This document shows, in pieces, positions 19,020-29,745 of a stretch of DNA of 64,000 nucleotides. The stretch lies in assembly GCA_029946065.1 (NCBI GenBank), contig JAQSDU010000019.1, positions 62,001 to 126,000 of the forward strand, given 5' to 3'. A program made the translations under genes and the position numbers. The notes beneath the pieces are model-generated. The model had not been told where the DNA came from. It saw only the letters and a list, made by a program, of their open reading frames with translations, and searched no databases. Every line of letters starts with the position of its first letter. Positions within the stretch are counted from its first letter, which is position 1. The DNA comes from Flavobacterium sp. GTDB taxonomy: Bacteria; Bacteroidota; Bacteroidia; Flavobacteriales; Flavobacteriaceae.

Positions 19020-20720
19020 TTACCAGAATTTTACATACAAAGCGGCAACTACCATTACGGTTACAACAATCAATGCCATTGTTGAAGGCGCTACTTTGAA
19101 CATGGCCCTGTCTAATTGGAAAGCTTTCGGATTGATTTTCGGTCCGAAAAGGCTTACTACAATCATCGATAACAAAGTAAAGACGAATGACCAGCCCATG
19201 CAAATTAGGAATGGGATTTCGTAACCTCCTTTTCCATTTGGAAATGCAGTATATAATAATGTTTCATTTCCGAAAAGTGCCGGTGCATAATTATTGAAAA
19301 GTACAGAAAGGAAAAATCCGGTTAGGATACCAACAATTGCCGCAGCACCCGTTGTGCGTTTCCAGAACATTCCAAGGATGAACATTGCGAACACTCCAGG
19401 GCTGATAAATCCGGTATATTTCTGGATGAAAGTAAAACCACCTTCACCACCAATACCTAGTAAATCTTTCCAAGTCAAAAGTATAGACAATAACATTGCC
19501 GCTACGATTGTGATACGGCCGATATTGACCATTTTCTTTTCGGAAGCTTCTTTGTTGATGTATTTTTTGTAAATATCTAATGTAAAAATCGTTGAGATAC
19601 TGTTTGCTTTTCCTGCAAGGGAAGCTACAATCGCAGCCGTTAATGCGGCCAGCGAAAGTCCTTTTAATCCTGATGGCAAAAATCCTAAAATCGCAGAATA
19701 TGCGTTGTCGGCATTAAAATGTCCACCCGGTGCCATTTCTGTTTGCAAACCTCCGTTTTGGTACAATACATAAGCAGCAATACCCGGAAGCATTACGATA
19801 ATAGGCATCGCCAGTTTCATAAATCCGGCAAAAAGTATTCCGGTACGGGCGGTCTTCAAATCGGCACCCAAAGCCCTTTGTGTGATATATTGGTTGCAAC
19901 CCCAATAGTTCAAATTCACGATCCATTGTCCCGCAAAATACATTGCAATTCCTGGAAGCATTAAATATTTATTAATGTCTGCTTGTGATGAATTCGCCGT
20001 TGGCTTTTCAAGAATCATGTGAAAATGCTCTGGAGCAGATTTCATCATTTGCGTGAAACCGGCAAGTGCGTCCTGACCCAATCCGAATTGCTCACTTACC
20101 AAAGTCAATGCGATATAAGTCGTTGCCAAACCACCAATAATCAAAACGACAACCTGAATTACATCGGTATAACCAATTACTTTCATTCCACCAAGGGTAA
20201 TAACGAGCGCAAATAAAGCCATTACAATGATAATTAAGTGGAAATTACCACCGCCGGCAATATTGTCAATCGCTAAAGCGCCAAGGAATAGAATGGAAGT
20301 AAGGTTAACAAATACATATAAGAACAACCAAAAGATGGCCATAATAAGACTTACGGATGCATTGTACCGCGTTTCAAGAAATTGCGGCATCGTAAAAATT
20401 TTGTTTTTCAAATACACAGGAATAAACCAAACTGCCACGATGATAAGTACGATTGCTGCAACCCATTCGTAGGCTGCCACGGCGATACCAACAACGAAAC
20501 CATTGCCGCTCATCCCTATAAATTGCTCTGCCGAAATGTTCGATGCAATAAGCGAAGCACCAATCGCCCACCAAGTTAGCGATCCTTCTGCAAGGAAAAA
20601 TGCCTTAGAATCTGAAGAGCCTTTGTCTTTTTTACTCCTATAAATCCAATAGCCATAACCCGCCACAAGGAAGAAATAAACAATAAAAATAATGTAGTCA
20701 ATCGTCGAAAATTTGCCCAT
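19020..20720 (-). CDS. Sodium:solute symporter (SSS/SGLT family), probable sugar transporter
   Basis: ASLIASNISAEQFIGMSGNGF; fourteen-TM SSS pattern; co-directional with araADB. Confidence 0.92.
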   Translation of the reverse strand: MGKFSTIDYIIFIVYFFLVAGYGYWIYRSKKDKGSSDSKAFFLAEGSLTWWAIGASLIASNISAEQFIGMSGNGFVVGIAVAAYEWVAAIVLIIVAVWFIPVYLKNKIFTMPQFLETRYNASVSLIMAIFWLFLYVFVNLTSILFLGALAIDNIAGGGNFHLIIIVMALFALVITLGGMKVIGYTDVIQVVVLIIGGLATTYIALTLVSEQFGLGQDALAGFTQMMKSAPEHFHMILEKPTANSSQADINKYLMLPGIAMYFAGQWIVNLNYWGCNQYITQRALGADLKTARTGILFAGFMKLAMPIIVMLPGIAAYVLYQNGGLQTEMAPGGHFNADNAYSAILGFLPSGLKGLSLAALTAAIVASLAGKANSISTIFTLDIYKKYINKEASEKKMVNIGRITIVAAMLLSILLTWKDLLGIGGEGGFTFIQKYTGFISPGVFAMFILGMFWKRTTGAAAIVGILTGFFLSVLFNNYAPALFGNETLLYTAFPNGKGGYEIPFLICMGWSFVFTLLSMIVVSLFGPKINPKAFQLDRAMFKVAPSTMALIVVTVMVVAALYVKFW

Positions 20721-20780
20721 AATGCTGGTTTGGTTGGTTAAAAGTAAAGTCGGTACGGTTAGTTCCCGACGTGATTATTG

Positions 20781-22271
20781 CTATTTGTATGCGATGTCAT
20801 TCCATCGTATTTCATTCCTGAACTGGTCGAGTTTCGTGTCTTTTCCTATCGCTAAAAATTCAATATCGGCCATATCGGCAAAATCCTGAATCACTTCAGC
20901 GGATAAATTTTGACTATAAACTGTGTGGTGTGCACCTCCTCCATAAATCCATGCTGCACAACCTGTTTTCATATCTGGAAGCGGTTTCCATAAAACCCTT
21001 GCTACTGGGAGATTTGGTAATTCATGCTGTGGTTCAACGGCTTCGACTTCATTAATCAGTAATCTAAAACGATTACCCATATCGATCAAAGAAGCGTTTA
21101 TTGCCGGTCCGCCTGCAACGTTGAACACCAATCGCGCTGGATCTGCTTTTCCACCTATTCCCAAAGGATGCACTTCGAGGCTTGGTTTTGTACTCGCTAA
21201 TGATGCGTCAATTTCGAGCATGTGTGACCCTAAAACGAGTGAGTTGTTCGGATCGAAATGGTAGGTATAATCTTCCATAAAACCATTTCCGCCTTCTAAT
21301 CCGCTTCCCATTACTTTGAAAGCACGCACCAAAGCGGCCGTTTTCCAGTCGCCTTCGCCGGCAAAACCATAACCGTCAGCCAACAATCGCTGTACTGCTA
21401 ATCCCGGTAATTGCACCATGCCATGCAAGTCTTCAAATGTGTCCGAAAACCCTTTGAAGTTTCCATCTTCTAAAAATTTGCGCAAGCCTAACTCGATCCT
21501 TGCTGCTTCATAAACCGATGCATGGTTTTCTCCACCGCGGCGCAAGTTATCACTAATGGTATATATGTTTTCATACTCCCCTACCAGTTTTTCGATATCG
21601 ATATCGTTAACGTCGTTAATAAGGGCTACCAAGTCGCCGATTCCATAAGTATTTACAGCGAAACCGAACTTCAATTCGGCTTCCACCTTATCACCATCGG
21701 TTACAGCTACATAACGCATATTATCGCCAAAACGAGCAAATTTAGCACCCTGCCAGTCGAACCAACCAGCTGCCGCACGTGTCCACCCGCCGATTTGCGA
21801 AAGGGCTTCCGGATCTTGCCAATGCCCTACGACCACTTTTCTATTTTTGCGCATACGAGAAACCATAAAACCGAATTCGCGGTCACCATGGGCACTTTGG
21901 TTAAGGTTCATGAAATCCATGTCGATAGAACTCCATGGAATATCACGGTTGTATTGGGTGTGTAAGTGCAAAAGTGGTTTTTTAAGGATGCTGAGACCAC
22001 GGATCCACATTTTAGCCGGTGAAAAGGTATGCATCCAAGTAATCACACCGATTACATTTTCGGCAGAATTGGCTGCTAATAAAGTTTCGTATATTTCTTC
22101 CGTTGTTTTTACGGTTGGTTTATAAACTACGCGAACCGGAATTTGTCCGGCGCTGTCAAGACCTGCAGCAATTGCTTTTGAGTGTTCTGCAACAAGATTC
22201 AAAGTCTCTTCGCCATACAAATGTTGGCTTCCGGTAATGAACCAGACTTCTAACGTTTTTAAGTTTATCAT
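20781..22271 (-). CDS. araA: L-arabinose isomerase
   Basis: [39 protein letters not shown] motifs. Confidence 0.97.
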   Translation of the reverse strand: MINLKTLEVWFITGSQHLYGEETLNLVAEHSKAIAAGLDSAGQIPVRVVYKPTVKTTEEIYETLLAANSAENVIGVITWMHTFSPAKMWIRGLSILKKPLLHLHTQYNRDIPWSSIDMDFMNLNQSAHGDREFGFMVSRMRKNRKVVVGHWQDPEALSQIGGWTRAAAGWFDWQGAKFARFGDNMRYVAVTDGDKVEAELKFGFAVNTYGIGDLVALINDVNDIDIEKLVGEYENIYTISDNLRRGGENHASVYEAARIELGLRKFLEDGNFKGFSDTFEDLHGMVQLPGLAVQRLLADGYGFAGEGDWKTAALVRAFKVMGSGLEGGNGFMEDYTYHFDPNNSLVLGSHMLEIDASLASTKPSLEVHPLGIGGKADPARLVFNVAGGPAINASLIDMGNRFRLLINEVEAVEPQHELPNLPVARVLWKPLPDMKTGCAAWIYGGGAHHTVYSQNLSAEVIQDFADMADIEFLAIGKDTKLDQFRNEIRWNDIAYK

Positions 22272-22298
22272 ATTTTCTGTTGTAAGGTAGGTTTGTAT

Positions 22299-22997
22299 TT
22301 ATTGGCCGTAATAAGAATCCGGGCCGTGTTTGCGTTCGTAGTGTTTTTTGACGAGTGCCTCTTTTAATTTCGGTGCTTGCGGATTGATTTGCTCGGTGAG
22401 TAATGCCATTTGGGCAACACTTTCGAGAACAGCGCTGTTATAAACCGCTTTTTCAGGTGTTTTTCCCCAAGTGAAAGGTGCGTGGTTCCCAACCAGTATC
22501 ATTTCTACTTCTTCGTAACTCAGGTTTTTATCTTTAAAGCAATTCATGATTTGAAAACCGGTTTCATGTTCATAATTGCCTTTGATCATTTCATCATCCA
22601 TCGGTGGCGCGCATGGCACATCAACAGTCAAATGATCCGCATGTGTAGTTCCAAAAATCGGTATGTCACGTTGTGCTTGTGCCCAAGCTGTTGCAAAAGT
22701 GGAATGCGTGTGAACGATTCCGTTGATATTCGACCAATGTTTGTATAAAACGGCGTGGGTTTTTGTATCTGATGACGGACGCAAATCGCCTTCGACAGTA
22801 TTGCCATCAAAGTCCACAATCACCATTTTTTCGGGTGTAAGGTCTTCATAAGGAACGCCGCTGGGTTTAATAGCAAATACGCCAAGAGAACGGTCGGCGG
22901 CACTTACATTGCCGAAAGTAAACAACACCAAACCTAATTTTGGCAATTGCATATTCGCATCGTAAGCACTTTGTTTGATGTGTTGGTATTGGCTCAT
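22299..22997 (-). CDS. araD: L-ribulose-5-phosphate 4-epimerase
   Basis: HTHSTFATAWAQA, HADHLTVDVPCAPPM, NHAPFTWG motifs. Confidence 0.97.
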   Translation of the reverse strand: MSQYQHIKQSAYDANMQLPKLGLVLFTFGNVSAADRSLGVFAIKPSGVPYEDLTPEKMVIVDFDGNTVEGDLRPSSDTKTHAVLYKHWSNINGIVHTHSTFATAWAQAQRDIPIFGTTHADHLTVDVPCAPPMDDEMIKGNYEHETGFQIMNCFKDKNLSYEEVEMILVGNHAPFTWGKTPEKAVYNSAVLESVAQMALLTEQINPQAPKLKEALVKKHYERKHGPDSYYGQ

Positions 22998-24709
22998 GCG
23001 GTTACCGTGTTGTGTTGTGGTTTAGCAGTTTTGGCGTCGATTTCCTTTGCAATAAAATCGCCAAGTGTTTTGTATTGGTTGTAGCGATTTCTATAAACGG
23101 CTGCCTTGTCTTTGTTTGGAAAATATTCTACATCGAAACCGCGGCCCATGGCTTCCATAGCCGCTTCCACATTCGGATAAATTCCAGCTACAACTGCTGC
23201 AAACATCGAAGCGCCGAGTGCACATGTATGCTTGAATTGGTGAATTCTGATGGGCATTTCTAAAACGTCTGCCATCATTTGCATAACGAAAGGCGATTTT
23301 TTGGCGACACCGCCGATGCCGATGATTCCTTTTACCGGAATGCCTTCTTCGACAAAACGATCTACGATACTTTTGGCTCCGAAACAAGTCGCTTCTGCCA
23401 AAGAACGGAACATTCTTGGCGCATCTGTCCCTAAATTTAATCCAGAGATAGCACCTTTTAAACTTTGATTCGCATCAGGTGTTCTTCTTCCGTTGAACCA
23501 GTCGATGGCGAGTTCATTCGTGGTTTCTATTGGTAATAATGCAGCTTGGCGGCTCAATTCAGGAATGATCATTTCTGCAATTTCTTCTTTTAAAGCTGCG
23601 GCTGTTGCCGAATCTATGATTGTCGATTGGGAAAGTAAATTTTCCAAAGGCCATGTCAATATATTTTTAAACCAAGCATACGTATCTCCGAAAGCGGATT
23701 GACCAGCTTCAAGACCAACCATGCCCGGAATTACCGAACCGTTAACTTGTCCGCAGATGCCTTTTACCAATTTTCCTTCAATGTCTTCATTCGGCGCTAC
23801 GAGGATATCACAAGTGGAAGTACCCATGACTTTACTCAAATGATACGGTTCAATTTGTCCGCCGACGGCACCCATGTGGGCATCAAAAGCGCCTACGCCA
23901 ACGACGACATCCGTTGACAAACCTAGTCTTTCCGCCCATTCCGGACTTAAATGACCTGCAGCAACATCGGAAGTGTAAGTATCTTTGAATAATTTATCTG
24001 TGATTCCTTCCAGTATTGGATCTAAAGAAGAGAAGAAGCTATCTGGCGGCAAACCATCAAATTCTTCTGCCCATAATGCTTTATGTCCCGCTGCGCAACG
24101 GCTGCGTTTGATGGCGTTTACATCATTTCCACCAGTTAGTAAGAACGGAATCCAATCGCAGTGTTCTACCCAAGAATGCATGGCGTTTTTCACGGCGGAA
24201 TCAGTGCGTAAGATACGGAGCATTTTTGCCCAAAACCATTCAGAAGAATAAATTCCGCCTACATATTTCAAATAATTAGTGTCGAAATTGGCCGCATGTG
24301 CATTGATTTCCGCAGCTTCATTGATGGCAGTATGGTCTTTCCAAAGCACGAACATTGCGTGTGGATTTTCGGCGAATTCAGGGTTTAAAGCCAAAGGTGT
24401 TCCGGTTTTATCCACAGCAACAGGGGTTGAGCCTGTAGTGTCAACGGAAAGGCCTTTTATGTTTTTAGCGGCAACTTCGCCACCTGCAATTTTAATGCAA
24501 TCTTTTATGGTAATTTCAAGTCCTTCGATGTAATCGAGTGGGTGCTGCCTGAACTGATTTTCAGCGGGTTTGCAGTATAAGCCTTTCTGCCAACGCGGAT
24601 AATAATATACAGAAGATGCGATTTCCTCGCCATTCGCAGCATTAATAATTACTGAGCGAACAGAATCTGAGCCATAATCAACTCCAATTACAAATTGGTC
24701 CTTAGTCAT
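22994..24709 (-). CDS. araB: Ribulokinase
   Basis: FGGY kinase; VDYGSDSVRSVI, MGTSTCDILVAP, ATCFGAKSIVDRF motifs; 4-nt overlap with araD. Confidence 0.96.
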   Translation of the reverse strand: MTKDQFVIGVDYGSDSVRSVIINAANGEEIASSVYYYPRWQKGLYCKPAENQFRQHPLDYIEGLEITIKDCIKIAGGEVAAKNIKGLSVDTTGSTPVAVDKTGTPLALNPEFAENPHAMFVLWKDHTAINEAAEINAHAANFDTNYLKYVGGIYSSEWFWAKMLRILRTDSAVKNAMHSWVEHCDWIPFLLTGGNDVNAIKRSRCAAGHKALWAEEFDGLPPDSFFSSLDPILEGITDKLFKDTYTSDVAAGHLSPEWAERLGLSTDVVVGVGAFDAHMGAVGGQIEPYHLSKVMGTSTCDILVAPNEDIEGKLVKGICGQVNGSVIPGMVGLEAGQSAFGDTYAWFKNILTWPLENLLSQSTIIDSATAAALKEEIAEMIIPELSRQAALLPIETTNELAIDWFNGRRTPDANQSLKGAISGLNLGTDAPRMFRSLAEATCFGAKSIVDRFVEEGIPVKGIIGIGGVAKKSPFVMQMMADVLEMPIRIHQFKHTCALGASMFAAVVAGIYPNVEAAMEAMGRGFDVEYFPNKDKAAVYRNRYNQYKTLGDFIAKEIDAKTAKPQHNTVTA

Positions 24710-24726
24710 AAGATGAAATATTAATA

Positions 24727-24743
24727 AGTGTCAAAATAACACT
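24727..24743. promoter_or_regulatory. Inverted repeat AGTGT-N7-ACACT upstream of araB
   Basis: AGTGTCAAAATAACACT, 17 bp upstream of araB start. Confidence 0.45.
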
Positions 24744-24900
24744 AATTTTTTCATAAAAACAAGTCTGCTAATAAAAAAGTAAAAAAATTAATAAATCGGC
24801 AATCAGAGGTTTAAATTTTAACATATCTGCATCATTTTGTACTTTTCGGCAAATCTTAGGCTTATATAAAACCATTAACTTCAGATTACTAAAATAATAA

Positions 24901-24913
24901 ATGTAAATTACAT
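24901..24913. promoter_or_regulatory. Palindrome ATGTAA-A-TTACAT
   Basis: Seen directly, upstream of MFS gene. Confidence 0.45.
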
Positions 24914-24948
24914 ACTTATAAAAATTTCGTTTTATTGTCAGCAAGATT

Positions 24949-24956
24949 TACCTTTG
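24949..24956 (+). promoter_or_regulatory. -7 box TACCTTTG four bases before the MFS start codon
   Basis: TAnnTTTG match. Confidence 0.5.
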
Positions 24957-24960
24957 CCAG

Positions 24961-26091
24961 ATGACATATCCTCCAAAGATCATCCGCACCACCGTAGCCG
25001 CCATGTTTTTTATGGCCGGTTTATGTTTTTCGAGCTGGGCATCGAGGATTGCAACCATTCAGCAAAAACTCTCGCTTTCCGATGCTGCTTTGGGCGGCGT
25101 ATTGCTGTCGTTGCCGGTTGGATTGATGCTGTCATTGCCCTTATCGGGTTGGGCAGTGAACAAAATTGGTAGCAGGAAAGTATTGGCTGCAGCGCTTTCT
25201 TTATATGGATTAATGCTCATTACGTTGGGATTTGTAAACGATGTAATCTCGTTAATTGCCTGTCTGATTTTATTCGGAATGGCGAGCAATGCGACAAATA
25301 TTTCAGTCAATACACAGGCTGTTGCCACCGAGGCTTTGTATGCAAAACCCATTATGGCTTCTTTTCACGGATTGTGGAGCCTTGCAGGATTTATCGGTGC
25401 GGGAATTGGGACATTTATGATTGCAAAAGATATTGCTCCGGCACCGCATTTCATCATTATCGCGGTAGCGACTATTATAGCCGTTATCATCAGTTGGAAA
25501 TATTTGCACAACGACCACAGCCGCTCCAATTCGGGTTCGGCTTTTGTTATGCCCGACAAAACTTTAATTACTTTGGGATTAATTGCTTTTTGTTCAATGG
25601 TTGTTGAAGGCGGTATGTTCGACTGGAGCGTTGTTTATTTCAAAAAAGTGGTACAACCCGACGAAGATTGGATCGGAATGGGTTTTACCGCTTGCATGTG
25701 TATGATGGCAGGTGGAAGATTTGTCGCGGATGCATTTTCGGCAAAATTTGGACTTAAAAGAACTTTGCAAGTTAGCGGCACTTTAAGCGCAATCGGATTA
25801 TTAATCGCCGTTGTTTTTCCAACCTTATGGACTGCAATTATCGGATTTATGTTTGTCGGTGCCGGAATTTCGTCGGTCGTGCCGATGGTTTATAGTGCTG
25901 CCGGAAAATCAATAACAATGCAACCCGGACCAGCTATTGCGGCTGTTTCTACCATTAGCTTTATTGGATTTCTGATTGGTCCACCTGTAATTGGCGTTTT
26001 GGCCGGCATCTTTAGTCTTAAAATTTCATTTGTGTTTTTAGCCGGAATGGCTTCGTTAGTCGTCATTTTTTCAACAAAAGCTAAACTGTAG
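24961..26091 (+). CDS. Major facilitator superfamily transporter
   Basis: 376 aa, twelve-TM MFS pattern, GWAVNKIGSRKV loop. Confidence 0.9.
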   Translation: MTYPPKIIRTTVAAMFFMAGLCFSSWASRIATIQQKLSLSDAALGGVLLSLPVGLMLSLPLSGWAVNKIGSRKVLAAALSLYGLMLITLGFVNDVISLIACLILFGMASNATNISVNTQAVATEALYAKPIMASFHGLWSLAGFIGAGIGTFMIAKDIAPAPHFIIIAVATIIAVIISWKYLHNDHSRSNSGSAFVMPDKTLITLGLIAFCSMVVEGGMFDWSVVYFKKVVQPDEDWIGMGFTACMCMMAGGRFVADAFSAKFGLKRTLQVSGTLSAIGLLIAVVFPTLWTAIIGFMFVGAGISSVVPMVYSAAGKSITMQPGPAIAAVSTISFIGFLIGPPVIGVLAGIFSLKISFVFLAGMASLVVIFSTKAKL

Positions 26092-26133
26092 CGCATTAAT
26101 TTATCATATTCGCTTTTTCGAAAGGTTTTTTTA

Positions 26134-26151
26134 TTACATTTATAAATGTAA
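26134..26151. promoter_or_regulatory. Perfect 18-bp palindrome TTACATTTATAAATGTAA upstream of GH97 gene
   Basis: Seen directly, ends 17 bp before ATG 26169. Confidence 0.5.
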
Positions 26152-26168
26152 TTTAAACACTTATAACA

Positions 26169-28091
26169 ATGCGCAACTATTATTCCGCCATTTTACTATT
26201 GCTAGTGACTTTCGGTTTCGCTTCAGATCCAAAAAACAATACAACTATTACAAGCCCGGATAAAACTTTAAAAGTCGATTTCGGTGTCAACAACAAAAAT
26301 CAGGCTTATTATTTGGTTCGAAAGAACAACCAGACTATAATCGACACTTCTCTTTTGGGAATTATCCGAAAAGACGCCGATTTCTTCCAATTTCTCAAAG
26401 TCATTTCAATTGCTAAAACGCAAAAAATAACAGATGCTTATCGGATGCTTCAAGGTAAAAAAAGTATGATTGAATATACTGCCAATCAGAAAATTTTACA
26501 TTTACAAAATAAAAACAGGCAAAAAATAGACATTGTTTTCAATGTTTCCGATGACGGATTTGCTTTTCGATACCAATTTCCCGAAACTACGGCAGACGTA
26601 AAATTCATAACTGAAGAAATGTCGTCTTACAACTTCAAAACGTCGGCGAAAGCTTGGCTGCAACCTATGGCCAAAGCCAAAACCGGCTGGGAACACACCA
26701 ATCCATCGTATGAAGAAAATTACCAAATGGGTGTTCCCGTTAACGCAATTTCCACAATTGGCGAAGGATGGGTTTATCCCGCATTGTTCAATGATGGCGA
26801 TGTTTGGGCGGCGATTTCAGAAACCAATTTAGGCAGCAATTACTGCGGAAGCCATTTAAAATATGATGAAAATCTAAAGGCGATGAAAGTCACCTTTCCG
26901 CAAATCGAAGAAGTTTTCACCAACGGCGCATTAAATCCGGAAGCCAAATTACCTTGGGAAACACCGTGGCGCATCGTAGTTGTTGGCGATCTAAATACGG
27001 TTACCAACTCCACGTTAGGAACAGATTTGGCTGCAAAAGCGATTACAACCAACACTTCTTACATAAAACCTGGAATAGCATCGTGGAGTTGGGCAATTTT
27101 AAAGGACGATTCCGTCAATTACGAAACTAGTAAACAATTCATCGATTATGCACACGACATGCGTTGGTCATATTGTCTTATCGACGCCGATTGGGATCGA
27201 AAAATTGGAATTGAAAAAATTAAGGAACTCGTCGCTTACGCAAAAGTCAAAAACGTAAAACTCATCTTGTGGTACAATTCGTCGGGCGATTGGAATACGG
27301 TGCAATACACGCCAAAAAACAAATTTCTCACACCGGAAAGCCGCGATGCCGAATTTAAAATGTTGCACGATATTGGTATTGCAGGCGTAAAGATTGATTT
27401 CTTTGGTGGCGACGGACAATCGATGATTGCTTATTACCATGAGATATTGAAATCGGCAGGAAAACATGAAATTCTCGTAAATTTTCATGGTGCGACCTTG
27501 CCAAGGGGTTGGCAAAGAACTTATCCAAATTTAATGACAATGGAAGCAATCAAAGGATTCGAGTTCATCACTTTTTTTCAGGAAGTCGCCGATTTGGCAC
27601 CGAGTCATTGTGCTACGTTGCCATTCACACGCAATTTATTTGATCCGATGGATTTTACGCCGATGGCTTTGGATAAAATCCCTAACATCAACCGTCGTTC
27701 AACAAGCGGTTTTGAATTGGCGTTGCCGACACTTTTCTTATCTGGAATCCAACATTTGGCGGAAATCCCAGAAGGCATGGCGAAAATGCCGGATTATGTT
27801 GTGGATTATTTAAAAGACATTCCGACCGCTTGGGATGAATCGAAATTGCTCGCTGGTTTTCCCGGAAAAGAGGTCGTTATGGCGCGTAGAAAAGGCACAA
27901 CTTGGTTCATCACTGGGATCAATGGCGAAAATACCGCCAAAGAACTTACGATAGATTTAAGTTTTATAAAAGCGAATCAAGGTTTTATGATTACTGATGG
28001 AAGCGATGCATTGTTTTTAAAAACTTCTGTAAAACCTGAAAAGATGATTGTAAAATTCAAAGCTTTTGGCGGATTTGTGATGAAGTTTTAA
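26169..28091 (+). CDS. Glycoside hydrolase family 97 protein (alpha-glucosidase/alpha-galactosidase)
   Basis: Signal peptide; YCLIDADWDRKIG, GVKIDFFGGDGQ, VNFHGATLPRGWQRTYPNLMTMEAIKGFE. Confidence 0.93.
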   Translation: MRNYYSAILLLLVTFGFASDPKNNTTITSPDKTLKVDFGVNNKNQAYYLVRKNNQTIIDTSLLGIIRKDADFFQFLKVISIAKTQKITDAYRMLQGKKSMIEYTANQKILHLQNKNRQKIDIVFNVSDDGFAFRYQFPETTADVKFITEEMSSYNFKTSAKAWLQPMAKAKTGWEHTNPSYEENYQMGVPVNAISTIGEGWVYPALFNDGDVWAAISETNLGSNYCGSHLKYDENLKAMKVTFPQIEEVFTNGALNPEAKLPWETPWRIVVVGDLNTVTNSTLGTDLAAKAITTNTSYIKPGIASWSWAILKDDSVNYETSKQFIDYAHDMRWSYCLIDADWDRKIGIEKIKELVAYAKVKNVKLILWYNSSGDWNTVQYTPKNKFLTPESRDAEFKMLHDIGIAGVKIDFFGGDGQSMIAYYHEILKSAGKHEILVNFHGATLPRGWQRTYPNLMTMEAIKGFEFITFFQEVADLAPSHCATLPFTRNLFDPMDFTPMALDKIPNINRRSTSGFELALPTLFLSGIQHLAEIPEGMAKMPDYVVDYLKDIPTAWDESKLLAGFPGKEVVMARRKGTTWFITGINGENTAKELTIDLSFIKANQGFMITDGSDALFLKTSVKPEKMIVKFKAFGGFVMKF

Positions 28092-28135
28092 TAATCTGCA
28101 ACCGACAGCAAAGAGTAAATTAATTACAATTCAAC

Positions 28136-28171
28136 AAAAAAAGAGCTGTCATTGTTGGCAGCTCTTTTTTT
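28136..28171 (+). terminator. Terminator after GH97 gene (A/T tracts on both sides)
   Basis: AAAAAAAGAGCTG-TCATTGTTGG-CAGCTCTTTTTTT. Confidence 0.88.
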
Positions 28172-28189
28172 ATAAAGTATTTTTCTTTC

Positions 28190-28948
28190 CTATTTTTCTT
28201 TTGTTTCTTTATTCGCTTTCGCAATATATTTTTCCAATGCCATGGTCATCGATGGTGCTTCCGGCGATGGCGCCATGATATCGACTCTCAATCCATGCTC
28301 CAAAGCTTCTTTTTGCGTAGTGCTTCCGAAAACAGCAATCCTTGTATTGTTCTGCTCGAAATCAGGAAAATTCATAAACAATGATTTGATTCCGGTCGGG
28401 CTAAAAAACGCCAAAACATCATAGTAAACATCTGCTAAATCAGACAAATCACTCATAACGGTTTTGTAAAAAGTAGCCTGCGTCCAATCGACTTTCAGGT
28501 TGTTCAAAACCATCGGCGCGTCGGCATTGAGTTGGTCGGAAGCTGGTAAAAGGAATTTTTCTTCTTTGTATTTTTTGATCAGCGGCGACATATCGACAAA
28601 ATCTTTCTGTCCGACATATATCTTACGTTTTCTGTAAACGACGTATTTCTGTAAATAGAATGCAATTGCTTCCGATTGACAGAAATATTTCAATCCTTCT
28701 GGAATTTTGTAACGCATCTCTTCGGCCACACGAAAAAAGTGGTCAATAGAATTCTTGCTTGTTAATATAATCGCCGTGTAGTTGTTGAGGTCAATTTTTT
28801 GAAGCCTGACATCTTTCGCATTAACACCTTCGACATGTATAAAAGGCCTGAAATCAATTTTTACTTTATGCTTTTGCTGCAGTTCAAAGTAAGGTGAATT
28901 TTCTACTTTAGGCTCAGGTTGTGACACCAAAATTGTTTTCACTTTCAT
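28190..28948 (-). CDS. hemD: Uroporphyrinogen-III synthase
   Basis: TAIILTSKNSIDHFF, ALAFFSPTGIKSLF-like, FGSTTQKEALEHGLRVDIMAPSPEAPSM. Confidence 0.85.
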   Translation of the reverse strand: MKVKTILVSQPEPKVENSPYFELQQKHKVKIDFRPFIHVEGVNAKDVRLQKIDLNNYTAIILTSKNSIDHFFRVAEEMRYKIPEGLKYFCQSEAIAFYLQKYVVYRKRKIYVGQKDFVDMSPLIKKYKEEKFLLPASDQLNADAPMVLNNLKVDWTQATFYKTVMSDLSDLADVYYDVLAFFSPTGIKSLFMNFPDFEQNNTRIAVFGSTTQKEALEHGLRVDIMAPSPEAPSMTMALEKYIAKANKETKEK

Positions 28949-28967
28949 ATTTGATATTTTCTTAATG

Positions 28968-29645
28968 CTAACTTCTTGTAAACCAATAATACATGAAATA
29001 ATAGGGCCCTATTTCAAGTGCGCAAAGATACAAAATAAAATAAAACAACTTGCTGAATATTAAATTTTGATAAATTTTCAATGAATTTAGATAAGTTAAC
29101 AGGTTTGTTATTAAAATGGCAGCAATAACGACGTAAAAAAAGATAATTGATATTGAGTCATTATAAAACAGTATAATATTGATAGGCAAAAGTACAATTC
29201 CGGAGTAAGTGCGGTAACTAACTTTTTGCAAATTAAACTGTTCTGCGAAATCCTCGATGTTGAAAGAAGTTGAAATGATTTTCTCGACGAGGTATTTCGC
29301 CAAAATAAAAACACCTAACAACGTAAAAATCCTGATAAAAAGAATGTAATCGGTTTTTGAATAGTATGAAACAACGTGGCTATCGGAATAACTCAATAGC
29401 AGTTGTATAAAAAAAGCAAATGACAACAACTGCACCAAAAATAACATGATATTGAACCAGCTCATCATTTCGCTTTCACGGTAAATCTTGATGTATTTAT
29501 TGGAAAATGCGAGTTTCGAAAAATCGCTAAAACGACTTTCAAAAACGTTTTTGGTCAAAGCAATCAACGCAAAGCTCAGTACGAATAAAACCGTAGCCCA
29601 ATCCTTGGCAGCAAAAGCCCTTGCGTTAAATAGAATATCCGTCAT
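28968..29645 (-). CDS. DUF4271 membrane protein
   Basis: Multi-TM, adjacent to hemD as usual in flavobacteria; start chosen at MTDILFNARAF. Confidence 0.75.
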   Translation of the reverse strand: MTDILFNARAFAAKDWATVLFVLSFALIALTKNVFESRFSDFSKLAFSNKYIKIYRESEMMSWFNIMLFLVQLLSFAFFIQLLLSYSDSHVVSYYSKTDYILFIRIFTLLGVFILAKYLVEKIISTSFNIEDFAEQFNLQKVSYRTYSGIVLLPINIILFYNDSISIIFFYVVIAAILITNLLTYLNSLKIYQNLIFSKLFYFILYLCALEIGPYYFMYYWFTRS

Positions 29646-29716
29646 ACATCGCAAAATTACTATTTTTTATTTGACGGTTTTATAAATTAATTAAGATTCG
29701 GCATCCATAAAAAGAT

Positions 29717-29724
29717 TATTTTTG
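29717..29724 (+). promoter_or_regulatory. -7 box TATTTTTG
   Basis: TAnnTTTG match; overlaps the track start (29722), arguing for the downstream ATG. Confidence 0.55.
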
Positions 29725-29745
29725 CGTTGTAATATAAAGATTTCC

